Source: Neotamlana sargassicola (GTDB taxonomy: Bacteria; Bacteroidota; Bacteroidia; Flavobacteriales; Flavobacteriaceae). Taken from it: a DNA stretch of 64,000 nt. This document shows, one piece after another, positions 1 through 8,709 of the stretch. Every line of letters begins with the position of its first letter. Position 1 is the first letter of the stretch. The notes under the pieces were generated by a model that had not been told where the DNA came from, ran no database searches, and worked only from the letters and a program-made list of their open reading frames with translations. A program made the position numbers and the translations under genes. The stretch lies in contig NZ_JAJAPX010000007.1 of NCBI RefSeq assembly GCF_020523965.1, positions 1-64,000 on the forward strand. Direction: 5' to 3'.

Positions 1-88
1 TGTTTAATTTTCCGGTTGTAAGTTCTTCTAAAATTTTCAGTTTGAAAGGTTCTGAATACCGTCTGATTACTTTGTCGTTTTTATACAT
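1..88 (-). CDS. IS3-type transposase OrfA, N-terminal fragment (cut by window edge)
   Basis: A minus-strand frame starts with ATG at 88 and stays open for 29 codons to the window edge. It begins MYKNDKVIRRYSEPFK and continues with a Leu/Lys/Glu-rich helix. This resembles the N-terminal helix-turn-helix of OrfA proteins of IS3-family elements in Bacteroidetes, which bind the element ends before OrfB cuts. Only the start is visible, so intactness cannot be judged. The assignment rests on recalled family resemblance. A non-mobile helix-turn-helix protein is possible. Confidence 0.6.
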   Translation of the reverse strand, partial: MYKNDKVIRRYSEPFKLKILEELTTGKLN

Positions 89-130
89 AATGTTTAAAAT
101 TATGTAGCCTTTATTCAGGACGGGTCAGAA

Positions 131-272
131 TGTTTGGCAACGGTTTCGTATAACCGTCAGTTACGGGTTAAAGTACGTAAATTTTTCGGTTTAGCACAGA
201 CGTTAGCAATTCCGAATGGATTCGGACGTAGTCGAATCCGCCATAATTGCGGTTATATATTGTTAGCAAACG
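131..272. repeat. Imperfect palindromic element, attC-like
   Basis: The left arm (131-167) and the right arm (238-272) are imperfect inverted repeats. Both contain TATAACCG, and the outer ends match as TGTTTGGCAAC against CGTTTGCTAAC. The middle (about 205-240) holds smaller inverted repeats around ATTCGG and CGAATCC. The element directly abuts the stop codon of the lipoprotein gene at 273. An 11-base outer core, TGTTTGCTAAC, recurs at 851-861 just upstream of that gene. The layout of paired outer cores, a long imperfect stem and one short gene recalls an integron cassette, but the cores do not fit the textbook consensus. Confidence 0.6.
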
Positions 273-836
273 TTATTTATTCTTTTGGTATTGCTTAATT
301 TGTTCCCAACGTTTTGGATCAACCATTTTCCAATAGACTTCATAAAAATCTTTCTTTTCTGGATTGTGTTTTTTTATTAATTCACCAAAAAAGTTCGTCA
401 GAGCGATTTTTTCTTCGGTTTGTTCCGTTAAAACGTCTCTCTCTTTTTCATCTAATATCATAACAGATGCGTAAATATGTTTCCATTCCTCAAGTCCGTT
501 TGTTAGAACAATATATTTTTTTCCGTTTAACAAGAGGTCTATATTATTCCACATTAGTATTGGGTGATTGCTGTTACTCGGAAAAATTTCTTTATCCCAT
601 TTCCCATATTTATCATACATCACTTTATGAGTGTAAAAAGCAGAATATACGCATTCGTATCTAATTTCATTAATTTTTGTAGTGTCTTTACCATTTACAG
701 CAACGTATTGTTCATTTAAAATTTCCGTATACTTATTTTTGTAAATTTTTGAGCATCTCGTTTCCCTAATTGCTTTTTGAGATGAAGAACAACTTAAAAA
801 AAGAGAAAGTATTATTGTTATGTAGATTCCTTTCAT
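273..836 (-). CDS. Hypothetical lipoprotein, cassette-like orphan gene
   Basis: This encodes about 187 residues when started at the ATG at 836. An in-frame ATG nine codons upstream (863) lies inside the repeated TTTGCTAAC core and would spoil the signal peptide. From 836 the protein has a lysine, a hydrophobic stretch and a lipobox ending in Cys16 (LFLSC), so it should be lipid-anchored. The mature part is rich in Lys, Glu, Tyr and Trp, with a WKHIYASVMILDEKE strand-like segment. I recognise no family. Its stop codon touches the palindromic element, and the nearest gene downstream is a transposase, which suggests recent acquisition. Function unknown. Confidence 0.75.
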   Translation of the reverse strand: MKGIYITIILSLFLSCSSSQKAIRETRCSKIYKNKYTEILNEQYVAVNGKDTTKINEIRYECVYSAFYTHKVMYDKYGKWDKEIFPSNSNHPILMWNNIDLLLNGKKYIVLTNGLEEWKHIYASVMILDEKERDVLTEQTEEKIALTNFFGELIKKHNPEKKDFYEVYWKMVDPKRWEQIKQYQKNK

Positions 837-850
837 AGATTTGGTTCTAA

Positions 851-864
851 TGTTTGCTAACATG
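851..864. repeat. Second copy of the TTTGCTAAC core
   Basis: TGTTTGCTAACATG sits just upstream of the lipoprotein gene. It repeats the outer core of the palindrome at 131-272, so the gene is bracketed by like sequences. It supports the cassette idea but is short and could be chance. Confidence 0.4.
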
Positions 865-961
865 TCATAAAATAACTTTTAATACCAATATCTCGTTAAA
901 GTCAAGGGATTATATTAAAATGTATTTCTAGTTGTATTGTAAATATAATCAAATAAAAAAC

Positions 962-994
962 AAAAAAAAATCCTGATATTTCTATCAGGATTTT
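962..994 (-). terminator. Intrinsic terminator of the gatCAB-aspS operon
   Basis: AAAATCCTGATA (967-978) pairs perfectly with TATCAGGATTTT (983-994) around a 4-base loop. On the minus strand the hairpin is followed by a run of T. It lies 22 bases past the stop of gatB/aspS, so it ends that operon. Confidence 0.88.
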
Positions 995-1015
995 CTTAAT
1001 AAATAAAGTAAGTTG

Positions 1016-4000
1016 TTATTTATTTCGCATCACTTTAACATTCATTTCTTCTACTTTTTTATCAGAAAGTAACGATGGTGCTCCAAATAATAAATCGTCG
1101 CTAGTACCTGTTTTAGGGAAAGCCATAACCTCGCGAATTGAGGTTTTCTTTTCTAAAATCATCATCAATCTATCCACACCCCAAGCAATACCACCATGTG
1201 GTGGTGCACCGTAATGGAATGCTTTGTACATGGTGCCAACGCTTTTAAGCATTTCTTCTTTGTTGTAACCCATGTTTTTGTAAGTAGCTTCTAGAATTTC
1301 AGGTTTATGCGCACGTACCGAGCCGCCACCAATTTCGTAACCGTTAAGTATTAAATCGTATTGCTGTGCGATAATGCTTCCTATCTCTTCTTCCTTGCCA
1401 TTCATGTGTTTTTCTATGTCGTAAACAGCTGGCATCGAGAATGGGTTGTGGGTAAACGTCCAACGGCCTTCATCGGTTTTTTCAAACATTGGGAAATCAA
1501 TTACCCAAGCAGGTCGTAATTCTTTAGGGTTAATTAATTTTAACATGCTTCCTAATTCCTGGCGAACCGCGTCTAAAGCCTTGTTTGCTGTGGCATAATC
1601 GGCGGCAGAGAAAAATACTATATCGCCAACTTGTGCTTTTGTAGTTTCAATAATTTTGCTAGCAATGTCTTCACCTAAAAATTTAATAATAGGCGATTGC
1701 AAGTCGTTTTCGTTTACAATTATATAAGCTAAACCACCTAAGCCATGTTGTTGGGCAAGTGTGGTAAGTTTTTCTATTTGTCCTTTAGACAAGCGTTTTT
1801 TACCTTGCTCTTCTGCCGATACTTTTATGCATTTAACAATACCGCCATCTTCAATAGGTTTGCTAAATACCTGGAAAGTCGTGTCTTTTACAATATTGGT
1901 AATGTCTTGCAGTTTTAAGCCAAAGCGTAAATCTGGACGGTCGCAACCGTAAAAATCCATAGCTTCTTTATAGGTTAACACTTCAAACGGACGTAAAATC
2001 CATTTTTTGCCATAAATTTTGCTAACAATAGTGTTAAACATTTTAGTGTTTAAATCTATAATTTGTTGCATGCTGGCGTAGGCCATTTCAATATCCAATT
2101 GCGTGAATTCTGGTTGGCGATCGCCACGAGAATCTTCGTCTCTAAAACAACGGGCTAACTGAAAATACTTTTCGTAACCACTCACCATTAGCATTTGCTT
2201 AAATTGCTGTGGCGCTTGTGGTAAAGTATAAAATGCACCGGCTTGTTTGCGCGATGGTACAATAAATTCGCGGGCGCCTTCATCGGTTCCGGCACTTAAA
2301 ATTGGCGTTTCAATTTCTAAGAAATCTTCATCGTCTAAAATATCGCGCATTAATTTAATAACCTTGTGTCGATTAACAATTGTGCGACGTACATCGTTAT
2401 TTCTGTGATCTAAATATTTGTATTGAAAACGTACATTTTCGTTAGTTTTTGTAGCGCGTTTTATTTCGAAAGGCAAGGTTCTAGATAGGTTTAAAATATC
2501 TAAATCGCTGGCTTCTAATTCAATTTTTCCAGTGCGTAAGCTTGGGTTGTAATCGTCTTCCTTACGTTGCACTATTTTGCCAGAAACTGTAATTACAGAT
2601 TCAGGTTTTAATTTAACAAGCTCGTCTAAGTTTACAAAGGACTCACGACTTAAACGCACTTGAAAAATTTCGGTGCTCGAATCGCGTAAGTCGATAAACA
2701 TTAACTCACCATGATCGCGCACACTAGATACCCAACCTGCAAAAGTAACTTCTGCGTTAATGTTGTCTTCGTTAATATCGGTGATTAAATGTGTGCGATA
2801 TTCATCTTTTATAACAAGCGGTATTTCTGGAAGAATTTCTTCTTTGGCTGTCTGTTGTTGGTTGTTTGTTGTTGGTTGTTCAGTTCCTGTCTTTGTTGAA
2901 CTTTCAACTTTTAACTTTGAACTTTGCAGCTGCTTTAAAATGCCTTCGCGAATTACTTTACCCGAAGCGCCTTTACCAATTATACCAATAACTTTACCAA
3001 CTAAAATACCCGCTTTTCCTTGGTTTCCGGCTTTAATATCGGTTGCAATAGCTTCGTTTTCGCTTATAACTTTTGCAATAGCATCTTGTATTTTTTCTTC
3101 GGAAATGGTATTCGCTTCAAAATAAGATTTGTAATCGAATTTAGCATCACTTAACAACGATTGTATCGCGTTTTGAGCTAAAACCGGAGTTACTTTTTCG
3201 GCTTTAAACAAACTGAAAATAGTGATGAAATCTTCAACATTTTCAATTTTAATATAATCTTCGGCCTTTACATTATTGGTTAAGGTTTTTGCAACAAACG
3301 AAGGATCTTGTAATGTGTTATTTATAGCTACAAAAGTTTCAGAGCGTAAACTATCGGCTGTAAAAAACTTAGCATCTTGTGGTAAAACGCCGCCGCCAAT
3401 TAAAATAGATTCAACAGCAAAAGGTAAAGCGCTTAAATCGACATCAATACTTTCGATAACCGATTTTATGTTTACAAAAGGTAAATCGGGCTCCGAAATA
3501 AATCGGTAATCGGCCTCGTATTCCTTTTTACGCATGGTTTTAGTTTGCTTTAAATCGGCATCAAAAAGCACGGTGGTTTGGTCTGGCCTAAACGCATTGT
3601 TCTCAATAAAATAATTAAGTTGTTTTTCAACTTCTTCCTTTAAAGCATCAACCATAAACTTAAACGAGTTTAAGTTTTTTATTTCGGTTCTTGGGTTTAA
3701 ATCGTTGCTGTTTTTTTTACGAAGTGAAACAGAAACATCCGATTTAAATTCACCTTTTTCTAAGTTAGCTTCAGAAATTTTTAAATTTTGAACAATACGT
3801 TGAATGTATTGCGCGTAAGTTGAAGCATCTTCGATATGACGAATACATGGGTCGGTAACAATTTCAATTAACGGTACGCCAGCTTTATTAAAATCGACTA
3901 ACGAAACCTTTTTTTCATGCATTAATTTCGCCGCATCTTCCTCGATATGTACTTGCGTTAAACTTACGGTAAATTGGCTACCGTCGTTACGAAAACACGA

Positions 4001-4354
4001 TACTTTTCCGTCTGGAATTACCGGGTTGTGATACTGCGTAATTTGTATGTTTTTTGGGTTGTCTGGGTATTCGTAATGTTTTCTGTCCCAAGAAATAACT
4101 TCGTTTTTAAACGACGATTCTACAGCTTTTCCAAAATAAATAGCCTTAGTAACAGCGTCTTTGTTTATGGCTGGTAAAACACCCATTTGCCCTGTACAAA
4201 CCGAACAAATATTTTGGTTTGGTGTTTCAATTTCTTGGTTCGGACAAGAACAAAATAACTTTGTTTTTGTATTTAAACGTACGTGAGTTTCTAAACCTAT
4301 AACAAGTTCTAGCTCGTGTTTATCTAAAAGTTGGTTTAATTGTTCTAGCTCCAT
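1016..4354 (-). CDS. gatB/aspS: Bifunctional GatB amidotransferase subunit / aspartyl-tRNA synthetase
   Basis: This single frame of 1112 residues joins two complete enzymes. Residues 1 to about 470 are GatB, with the IGLETHVRL motif, the zinc-type cysteines C35, C37, C50 and C53, and a YqeY-like tail. GatB turns misacylated Asp-tRNA(Asn) or Glu-tRNA(Gln) into the amide form. Residues from about 505 are a bacterial-type AspRS with an OB-fold, class II motif 2 (RDEDSRGDRQPEFTQ), a GAD insert and motif 3 (GGIAWGVDRLMM). The linker (about 475-503) is low-complexity. H548 in RDHG matches the histidine known from non-discriminating AspRS, which also charges tRNA(Asn). The start ATG overlaps the gatA stop by one base (TAATG). 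Such fusions are known in Flavobacteriia. Confidence 0.95.
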   Translation of the reverse strand: MELEQLNQLLDKHELELVIGLETHVRLNTKTKLFCSCPNQEIETPNQNICSVCTGQMGVLPAINKDAVTKAIYFGKAVESSFKNEVISWDRKHYEYPDNPKNIQITQYHNPVIPDGKVSCFRNDGSQFTVSLTQVHIEEDAAKLMHEKKVSLVDFNKAGVPLIEIVTDPCIRHIEDASTYAQYIQRIVQNLKISEANLEKGEFKSDVSVSLRKKNSNDLNPRTEIKNLNSFKFMVDALKEEVEKQLNYFIENNAFRPDQTTVLFDADLKQTKTMRKKEYEADYRFISEPDLPFVNIKSVIESIDVDLSALPFAVESILIGGGVLPQDAKFFTADSLRSETFVAINNTLQDPSFVAKTLTNNVKAEDYIKIENVEDFITIFSLFKAEKVTPVLAQNAIQSLLSDAKFDYKSYFEANTISEEKIQDAIAKVISENEAIATDIKAGNQGKAGILVGKVIGIIGKGASGKVIREGILKQLQSSKLKVESSTKTGTEQPTTNNQQQTAKEEILPEIPLVIKDEYRTHLITDINEDNINAEVTFAGWVSSVRDHGELMFIDLRDSSTEIFQVRLSRESFVNLDELVKLKPESVITVSGKIVQRKEDDYNPSLRTGKIELEASDLDILNLSRTLPFEIKRATKTNENVRFQYKYLDHRNNDVRRTIVNRHKVIKLMRDILDDEDFLEIETPILSAGTDEGAREFIVPSRKQAGAFYTLPQAPQQFKQMLMVSGYEKYFQLARCFRDEDSRGDRQPEFTQLDIEMAYASMQQIIDLNTKMFNTIVSKIYGKKWILRPFEVLTYKEAMDFYGCDRPDLRFGLKLQDITNIVKDTTFQVFSKPIEDGGIVKCIKVSAEEQGKKRLSKGQIEKLTTLAQQHGLGGLAYIIVNENDLQSPIIKFLGEDIASKIIETTKAQVGDIVFFSAADYATANKALDAVRQELGSMLKLINPKELRPAWVIDFPMFEKTDEGRWTFTHNPFSMPAVYDIEKHMNGKEEEIGSIIAQQYDLILNGYEIGGGSVRAHKPEILEATYKNMGYNKEEMLKSVGTMYKAFHYGAPPHGGIAWGVDRLMMILEKKTSIREVMAFPKTGTSDDLLFGAPSLLSDKKVEEMNVKVMRNK
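2853..2926. repeat. Tandem simple repeats encoding the GatB-AspRS linker
   Basis: On the coding strand, four 7-base units of the form NAAAGTT lie in a row (complement of about 2897-2926). They are followed by a CAACAA-type run (complement of about 2853-2881). Both keep the reading frame and encode the Ser/Lys/Thr/Asn/Gln-rich linker. Similar simple repeats are common between genes in flavobacteria. Confidence 0.7.
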
Positions 4355-5754
4355 TATATCGTGTCTTTTAAGAAGTTAGCAAACTTCAAAACAAGTTCGT
4401 CGTTTTGTTTGGCGGCTGTAATTTGTAAGCCAGTTTCTGTGCCTTGTGGCACGGTTAAAGTTGGTAATTGCCCAAGGCTAAAACCAACCGTGTAAGCATC
4501 GCTTAAATACATGGCGTGCGGATCTTTTAAACTATCGCCAATTTTAGGCGGTGTATTTGGTGTAACAGGAGAAAGTATAATGTCTACTTTCTTAAAATCA
4601 TCTTCAAAATTGTTAGCAATGGCATCGCGAAGCGCTAAACCTTTTAAATAAATAGCATCCGAAAACCCTTGAGAAAGTACTTGGTTACCACCAACAATTC
4701 TTCGTTTTGTTTCTTCGGAAAAATTTTCTGATCGTGTTACAGCGTAAGTTTCTTTTAAATTTTCGGCTTCAATACGGTTGCCGTAGTTGGTGCCATCTAA
4801 ACGCGATAGGTTAGAGGCAGTTTCGGCCATGGCTAAGGTGTAATATGTTGAAACCAAAGTATTCGATTCGAAGAAATCTAAAGGTTTTACCTCGATGCCT
4901 TTGGCTTTTATTTTTTCTATAGCTGAAAGAAAATCGGCTTTAATTTCAGGTGAAATGGCATCACTCTCAATAAAGTTTTTAAAATATCCTACTGTTTTTA
5001 TGCCTTCGGAAGTTTTTATAGCGTCTGCATCAATTTCCGCGGAAGCGTAAGTGGTTTGGTCTTTAACATCTTTACCGCTCATGGCGTTAAGCACAATGCG
5101 GATATCTTCAACCGATTTAGCAATAGGTCCAACGCAATCTGTAGACGATGCGTACGCCATAATGCCGTAACGCGAAATGCGTCCATAAGTTGGTTTTAGT
5201 CCATAAATATTGTTGTAACCAGCGGGTTGACGAATTGAACCGCCAGTATCGCCACCAATAGAAAATACAGTGTAATTTTTAGCAACATTTACGGCAGAAC
5301 CACCACTAGAACCACCGCCAACAAGTTCTGGGTTTACGGCATTTTTTACAGAACCAAAAATGGTGTTTTCGCTAGACGAACCATGGCCAAAACTATCGCA
5401 GTTTTCTTTAACTAGAGGAATGGCGCCGGCATCTAACAGTTTTTGAATGGCTGTTGCCGTGTAAGCCGATTTGTAATTTTTAAGCAAATTAGAACTCGCT
5501 GTTGTGGTTGTACCTTGTACCATGTAAACATCTTTAATACCAAATGGGATGCCTTCTAAAAGGCCAATGTTTTCGCCGTTGGCAATTTTTTCGTCTACTT
5601 TTGCAGCCAAATTTAAAGCGGTATCGCTTAGTAAACTGTTTACAGTATTGTTGGTGTTTTGGCTTAAAAGCTCCAATTTTTCTTGAACCAAAGCGGTGCA
5701 AGTTATTTCTTTGTTTACCAGTTGTTGGTGTATTTTTAGTATTTGTGAGCTCAT
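4354..5754 (-). CDS. gatA: Amidotransferase subunit A (glutaminase), GatA
   Basis: This 466-residue protein belongs to the amidase-signature family. It should release ammonia from glutamine and pass it to GatB. The catalytic Ser-cisSer-Lys triad is visible: K74 in IPFGIKD, S149 in GGGSSGGSA and S173 in GGDTGGSIRQP. All three lie five residues before the positions known for S. aureus GatA, and the length is normal. The gene lies two bases after gatC, and its stop overlaps the start of gatB/aspS, so the three are translationally coupled. It should share the Asn-leader control upstream of gatC. Confidence 0.97.
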   Translation of the reverse strand: MSSQILKIHQQLVNKEITCTALVQEKLELLSQNTNNTVNSLLSDTALNLAAKVDEKIANGENIGLLEGIPFGIKDVYMVQGTTTTASSNLLKNYKSAYTATAIQKLLDAGAIPLVKENCDSFGHGSSSENTIFGSVKNAVNPELVGGGSSGGSAVNVAKNYTVFSIGGDTGGSIRQPAGYNNIYGLKPTYGRISRYGIMAYASSTDCVGPIAKSVEDIRIVLNAMSGKDVKDQTTYASAEIDADAIKTSEGIKTVGYFKNFIESDAISPEIKADFLSAIEKIKAKGIEVKPLDFFESNTLVSTYYTLAMAETASNLSRLDGTNYGNRIEAENLKETYAVTRSENFSEETKRRIVGGNQVLSQGFSDAIYLKGLALRDAIANNFEDDFKKVDIILSPVTPNTPPKIGDSLKDPHAMYLSDAYTVGFSLGQLPTLTVPQGTETGLQITAAKQNDELVLKFANFLKDTI

Positions 5755-5756
5755 TT

Positions 5757-6023
5757 TTATTCTTCTATAACTTTAGAAACTACTAAATAGCCGTTTTTTT
5801 CTTTTGGGAAATTTTCAATGATGATTTGCTTTTCTAAAGCAGAACTTTCTATAACAACATCGTCGCGTAAATCTTGAAGCGAAACACTGTTTTTGTTTAG
5901 GTTGATGGATGCTTCGCCGTTTATGTCAGCGCTTTTAATGTCATCAAACAATTTGTTAACAGCTTCACTTGGTTTTGCACCTTTAATGCTCGATAATATA
6001 TCGACCGTCATTAATTTGCTCAT
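5757..6023 (-). CDS. gatC: Divergent amidotransferase subunit C, GatC
   Basis: This 88-residue protein is the first full gene of the operon. Its C-terminal half (LRDDVV, then ENFPKEKNGYLVVSKVIE) matches the GatC tail that wraps around GatA and ends in a VPKVIE-type motif. The N-terminal half lacks the usual HIAKLARLEL helix of GatC, so the protein is divergent. Position, size and the two-base gap to gatA support the call. It should stabilise the GatA-GatB complex. The start at 6023 is 18 bases past the U-tract of the leader terminator, so transcription of this gene depends on read-through. Confidence 0.8.
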   Translation of the reverse strand: MSKLMTVDILSSIKGAKPSEAVNKLFDDIKSADINGEASINLNKNSVSLQDLRDDVVIESSALEKQIIIENFPKEKNGYLVVSKVIEE

Positions 6024-6040
6024 GGTATTCTTTTGGTATT

Positions 6041-6070
6041 AAAAAAAGCCTTCCGTAACCGGAAGGCTTT
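6041..6070 (-). terminator. Leader terminator (attenuator) of gatC-gatA-gatB/aspS
   Basis: AAAGCCTTCCG (6045-6055) pairs perfectly with CGGAAGGCTTT (6060-6070) around the loop TAAC. On the minus strand the hairpin is followed by seven T (6047-6041). It lies between the operon promoter and gatC, so it must be passed for the operon to be expressed. Its promoter-proximal arm can pair instead with 6090-6096, giving a terminator/antiterminator switch. Confidence 0.88.
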
Positions 6071-6096
6071 CTATATTTTTAAACAATAACCTTCCG
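6060..6096 (-). promoter_or_regulatory. Predicted antiterminator stem of the Asn leader
   Basis: On the minus strand CGGAAGG (6096 to 6090) starts four bases after the leader stop codon. It is perfectly complementary to CCTTCCG (6066 to 6060), the first arm of the terminator. The two structures are mutually exclusive. A ribosome at the leader stop would cover 6096-6090 and let the terminator form. A ribosome held at the Asn codons would leave it free, so the antiterminator would form. The pairing is seen directly. The mechanism is inferred by analogy with amino-acid biosynthetic attenuators. Confidence 0.75.
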
Positions 6097-6100
6097 AATC

Positions 6101-6148
6101 CTAAAACTTAGAATTATTGAAATTATTATTGTTATTGTTGTTTTTCAT
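6101..6148 (-). CDS. Asn-rich leader peptide (MKNNNNNNNFNNSKF)
   Basis: This 15-codon ORF runs from ATG at 6148 to TAG at 6101-6103. Nine of its codons are Asn (AAC/AAT), seven of them in a row at codons 3-9. It starts about ten bases after the expected transcription start and ends just before the antiterminator arm. The peptide itself probably has no job. Its translation should sense the supply of Asn-tRNA(Asn), the likely product of the operon it precedes. It is too short for normal gene calling. The alternative is a chance AAT repeat, but the promoter, the switchable stems and the matching pathway argue against that. Confidence 0.8.
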   Translation of the reverse strand: MKNNNNNNNFNNSKF

Positions 6149-6164
6149 GGTCTTTAAATCGCTT

Positions 6165-6172
6165 CAAAGATA
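6165..6172 (-). promoter_or_regulatory. Promoter -7 box of the gatCAB-aspS operon
   Basis: TATCTTTG on the minus strand fits the Bacteroidetes -7 consensus TAnnTTTG. It lies 16 bases before the leader ATG, giving a 5' UTR of about ten bases. No clear -33 TTTG is seen. Confidence 0.65.
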
Positions 6173-6179
6173 TGGAGAA

Positions 6180-6540
6180 ATAAACGATTAAGCATCATGT
6201 TTATAAATATACTAACAGATATTAATAATTTATTAAAAATAGGTTTTATTCTTTGTTAGTTTTTTAGTGATTTGTGTTATTGATTAACAGTGCTTGGGTT
6301 TTTGATGCGAAATTGAAACTTTTTAATTTTTCTTGTAAGAATAATATATAAATGATTGATTTTAAAATAAGCTTTTTAAGCTCATTTTAGCTGGTTTTTT
6401 GTTTTGAGAAACAAAGAAATTTGGTTAAAACTTTATTTAAGCTTGTTTTTAGTTGTTTTAAGAGGTTTTTGTTGTAATTAACAATTGTTGATAAATTTAT
6501 TGCTGAGTCGATAAAAAGCTTTTTAAAAGGGCTTTTATTT
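6180..6540. other. AT-rich intergenic stretch, no gene seen
   Basis: This divergent spacer lies between the gat leader and the gyrB promoter. It is AT-rich with short A and T runs. I see no convincing ORF, RNA gene or ordered repeat. A minus-strand frame crossing it runs into gyrB and looks like a shadow. Confidence 0.5.
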
Positions 6541-6542
6541 TG

Positions 6543-6550
6543 TATATTTG
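6543..6550 (+). promoter_or_regulatory. Promoter -7 box of gyrB
   Basis: TATATTTG fits TAnnTTTG. Transcription would start near 6557, giving a leader of about 77 bases that opens almost at once into the hairpin at 6561-6583. A -33 box is not obvious. Confidence 0.6.
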
Positions 6551-6560
6551 GTTGCCTTAC

Positions 6561-6587
6561 AAAGATGCTAAAATTGCATCTTTTTTT
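6561..6587 (+). terminator. Terminator-like hairpin at the 5' end of the gyrB mRNA
   Basis: AAAGATGC (6561-6568) pairs perfectly with GCATCTTT (6576-6583) around a 7-base loop, and the T run continues to 6587. It lies only about ten bases after the gyrB -7 box and 46 bases before the gyrB start. It could cut transcripts short, act as an attenuator, or protect the mRNA 5' end. The structure is clear but its role is not. Confidence 0.6.
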
Positions 6588-6624
6588 GTCTAAGAATAAA
6601 TTTAACCCAAACGAATTAAGATAA

Positions 6625-8586
<1,962 letters not shown>

Positions 8587-8625
8587 ATATCATTTTCTTA
8601 AGTTTATTTGAGTGTTTTTAAATTA

Positions 8626-8660
8626 AAAAGAGACTATCTTATTATAAGGTAGTCTCTTTT
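8626..8660. terminator. Bidirectional terminator after gyrB
   Basis: AAAAGAGACTATCTT (8626-8640) pairs with AAGGTAGTCTCTTTT (8646-8660), with one G-T pair and a 5-base loop. A and T runs on the two sides let it work both ways, for gyrB (+) and the convergent gene ending at 8710 (-). Confidence 0.85.
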
Positions 8661-8709
8661 GCTATTAACCAGTTTTAAAATGAAAATTTGGGACAAAATG
8701 TTTAATATT

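Noticed and set aside
2760-3125. Plus-strand 121-codon frame inside gatB/aspS
   Set aside because: It is antisense to the linker region of a clear gene and reads as a hydrophobic by-product of the tandem repeats.
1016-4354. GatB-AspRS as a sequencing or assembly error joining two genes
   Set aside because: The frame is continuous, the linker is in frame, and the same fusion is known in Flavobacteriia.
6101-6148. Asn-rich leader as a chance AAT microsatellite
   Set aside because: It has its own promoter and stop, is correctly placed before a switchable terminator, and its amino acid matches the pathway of the operon.
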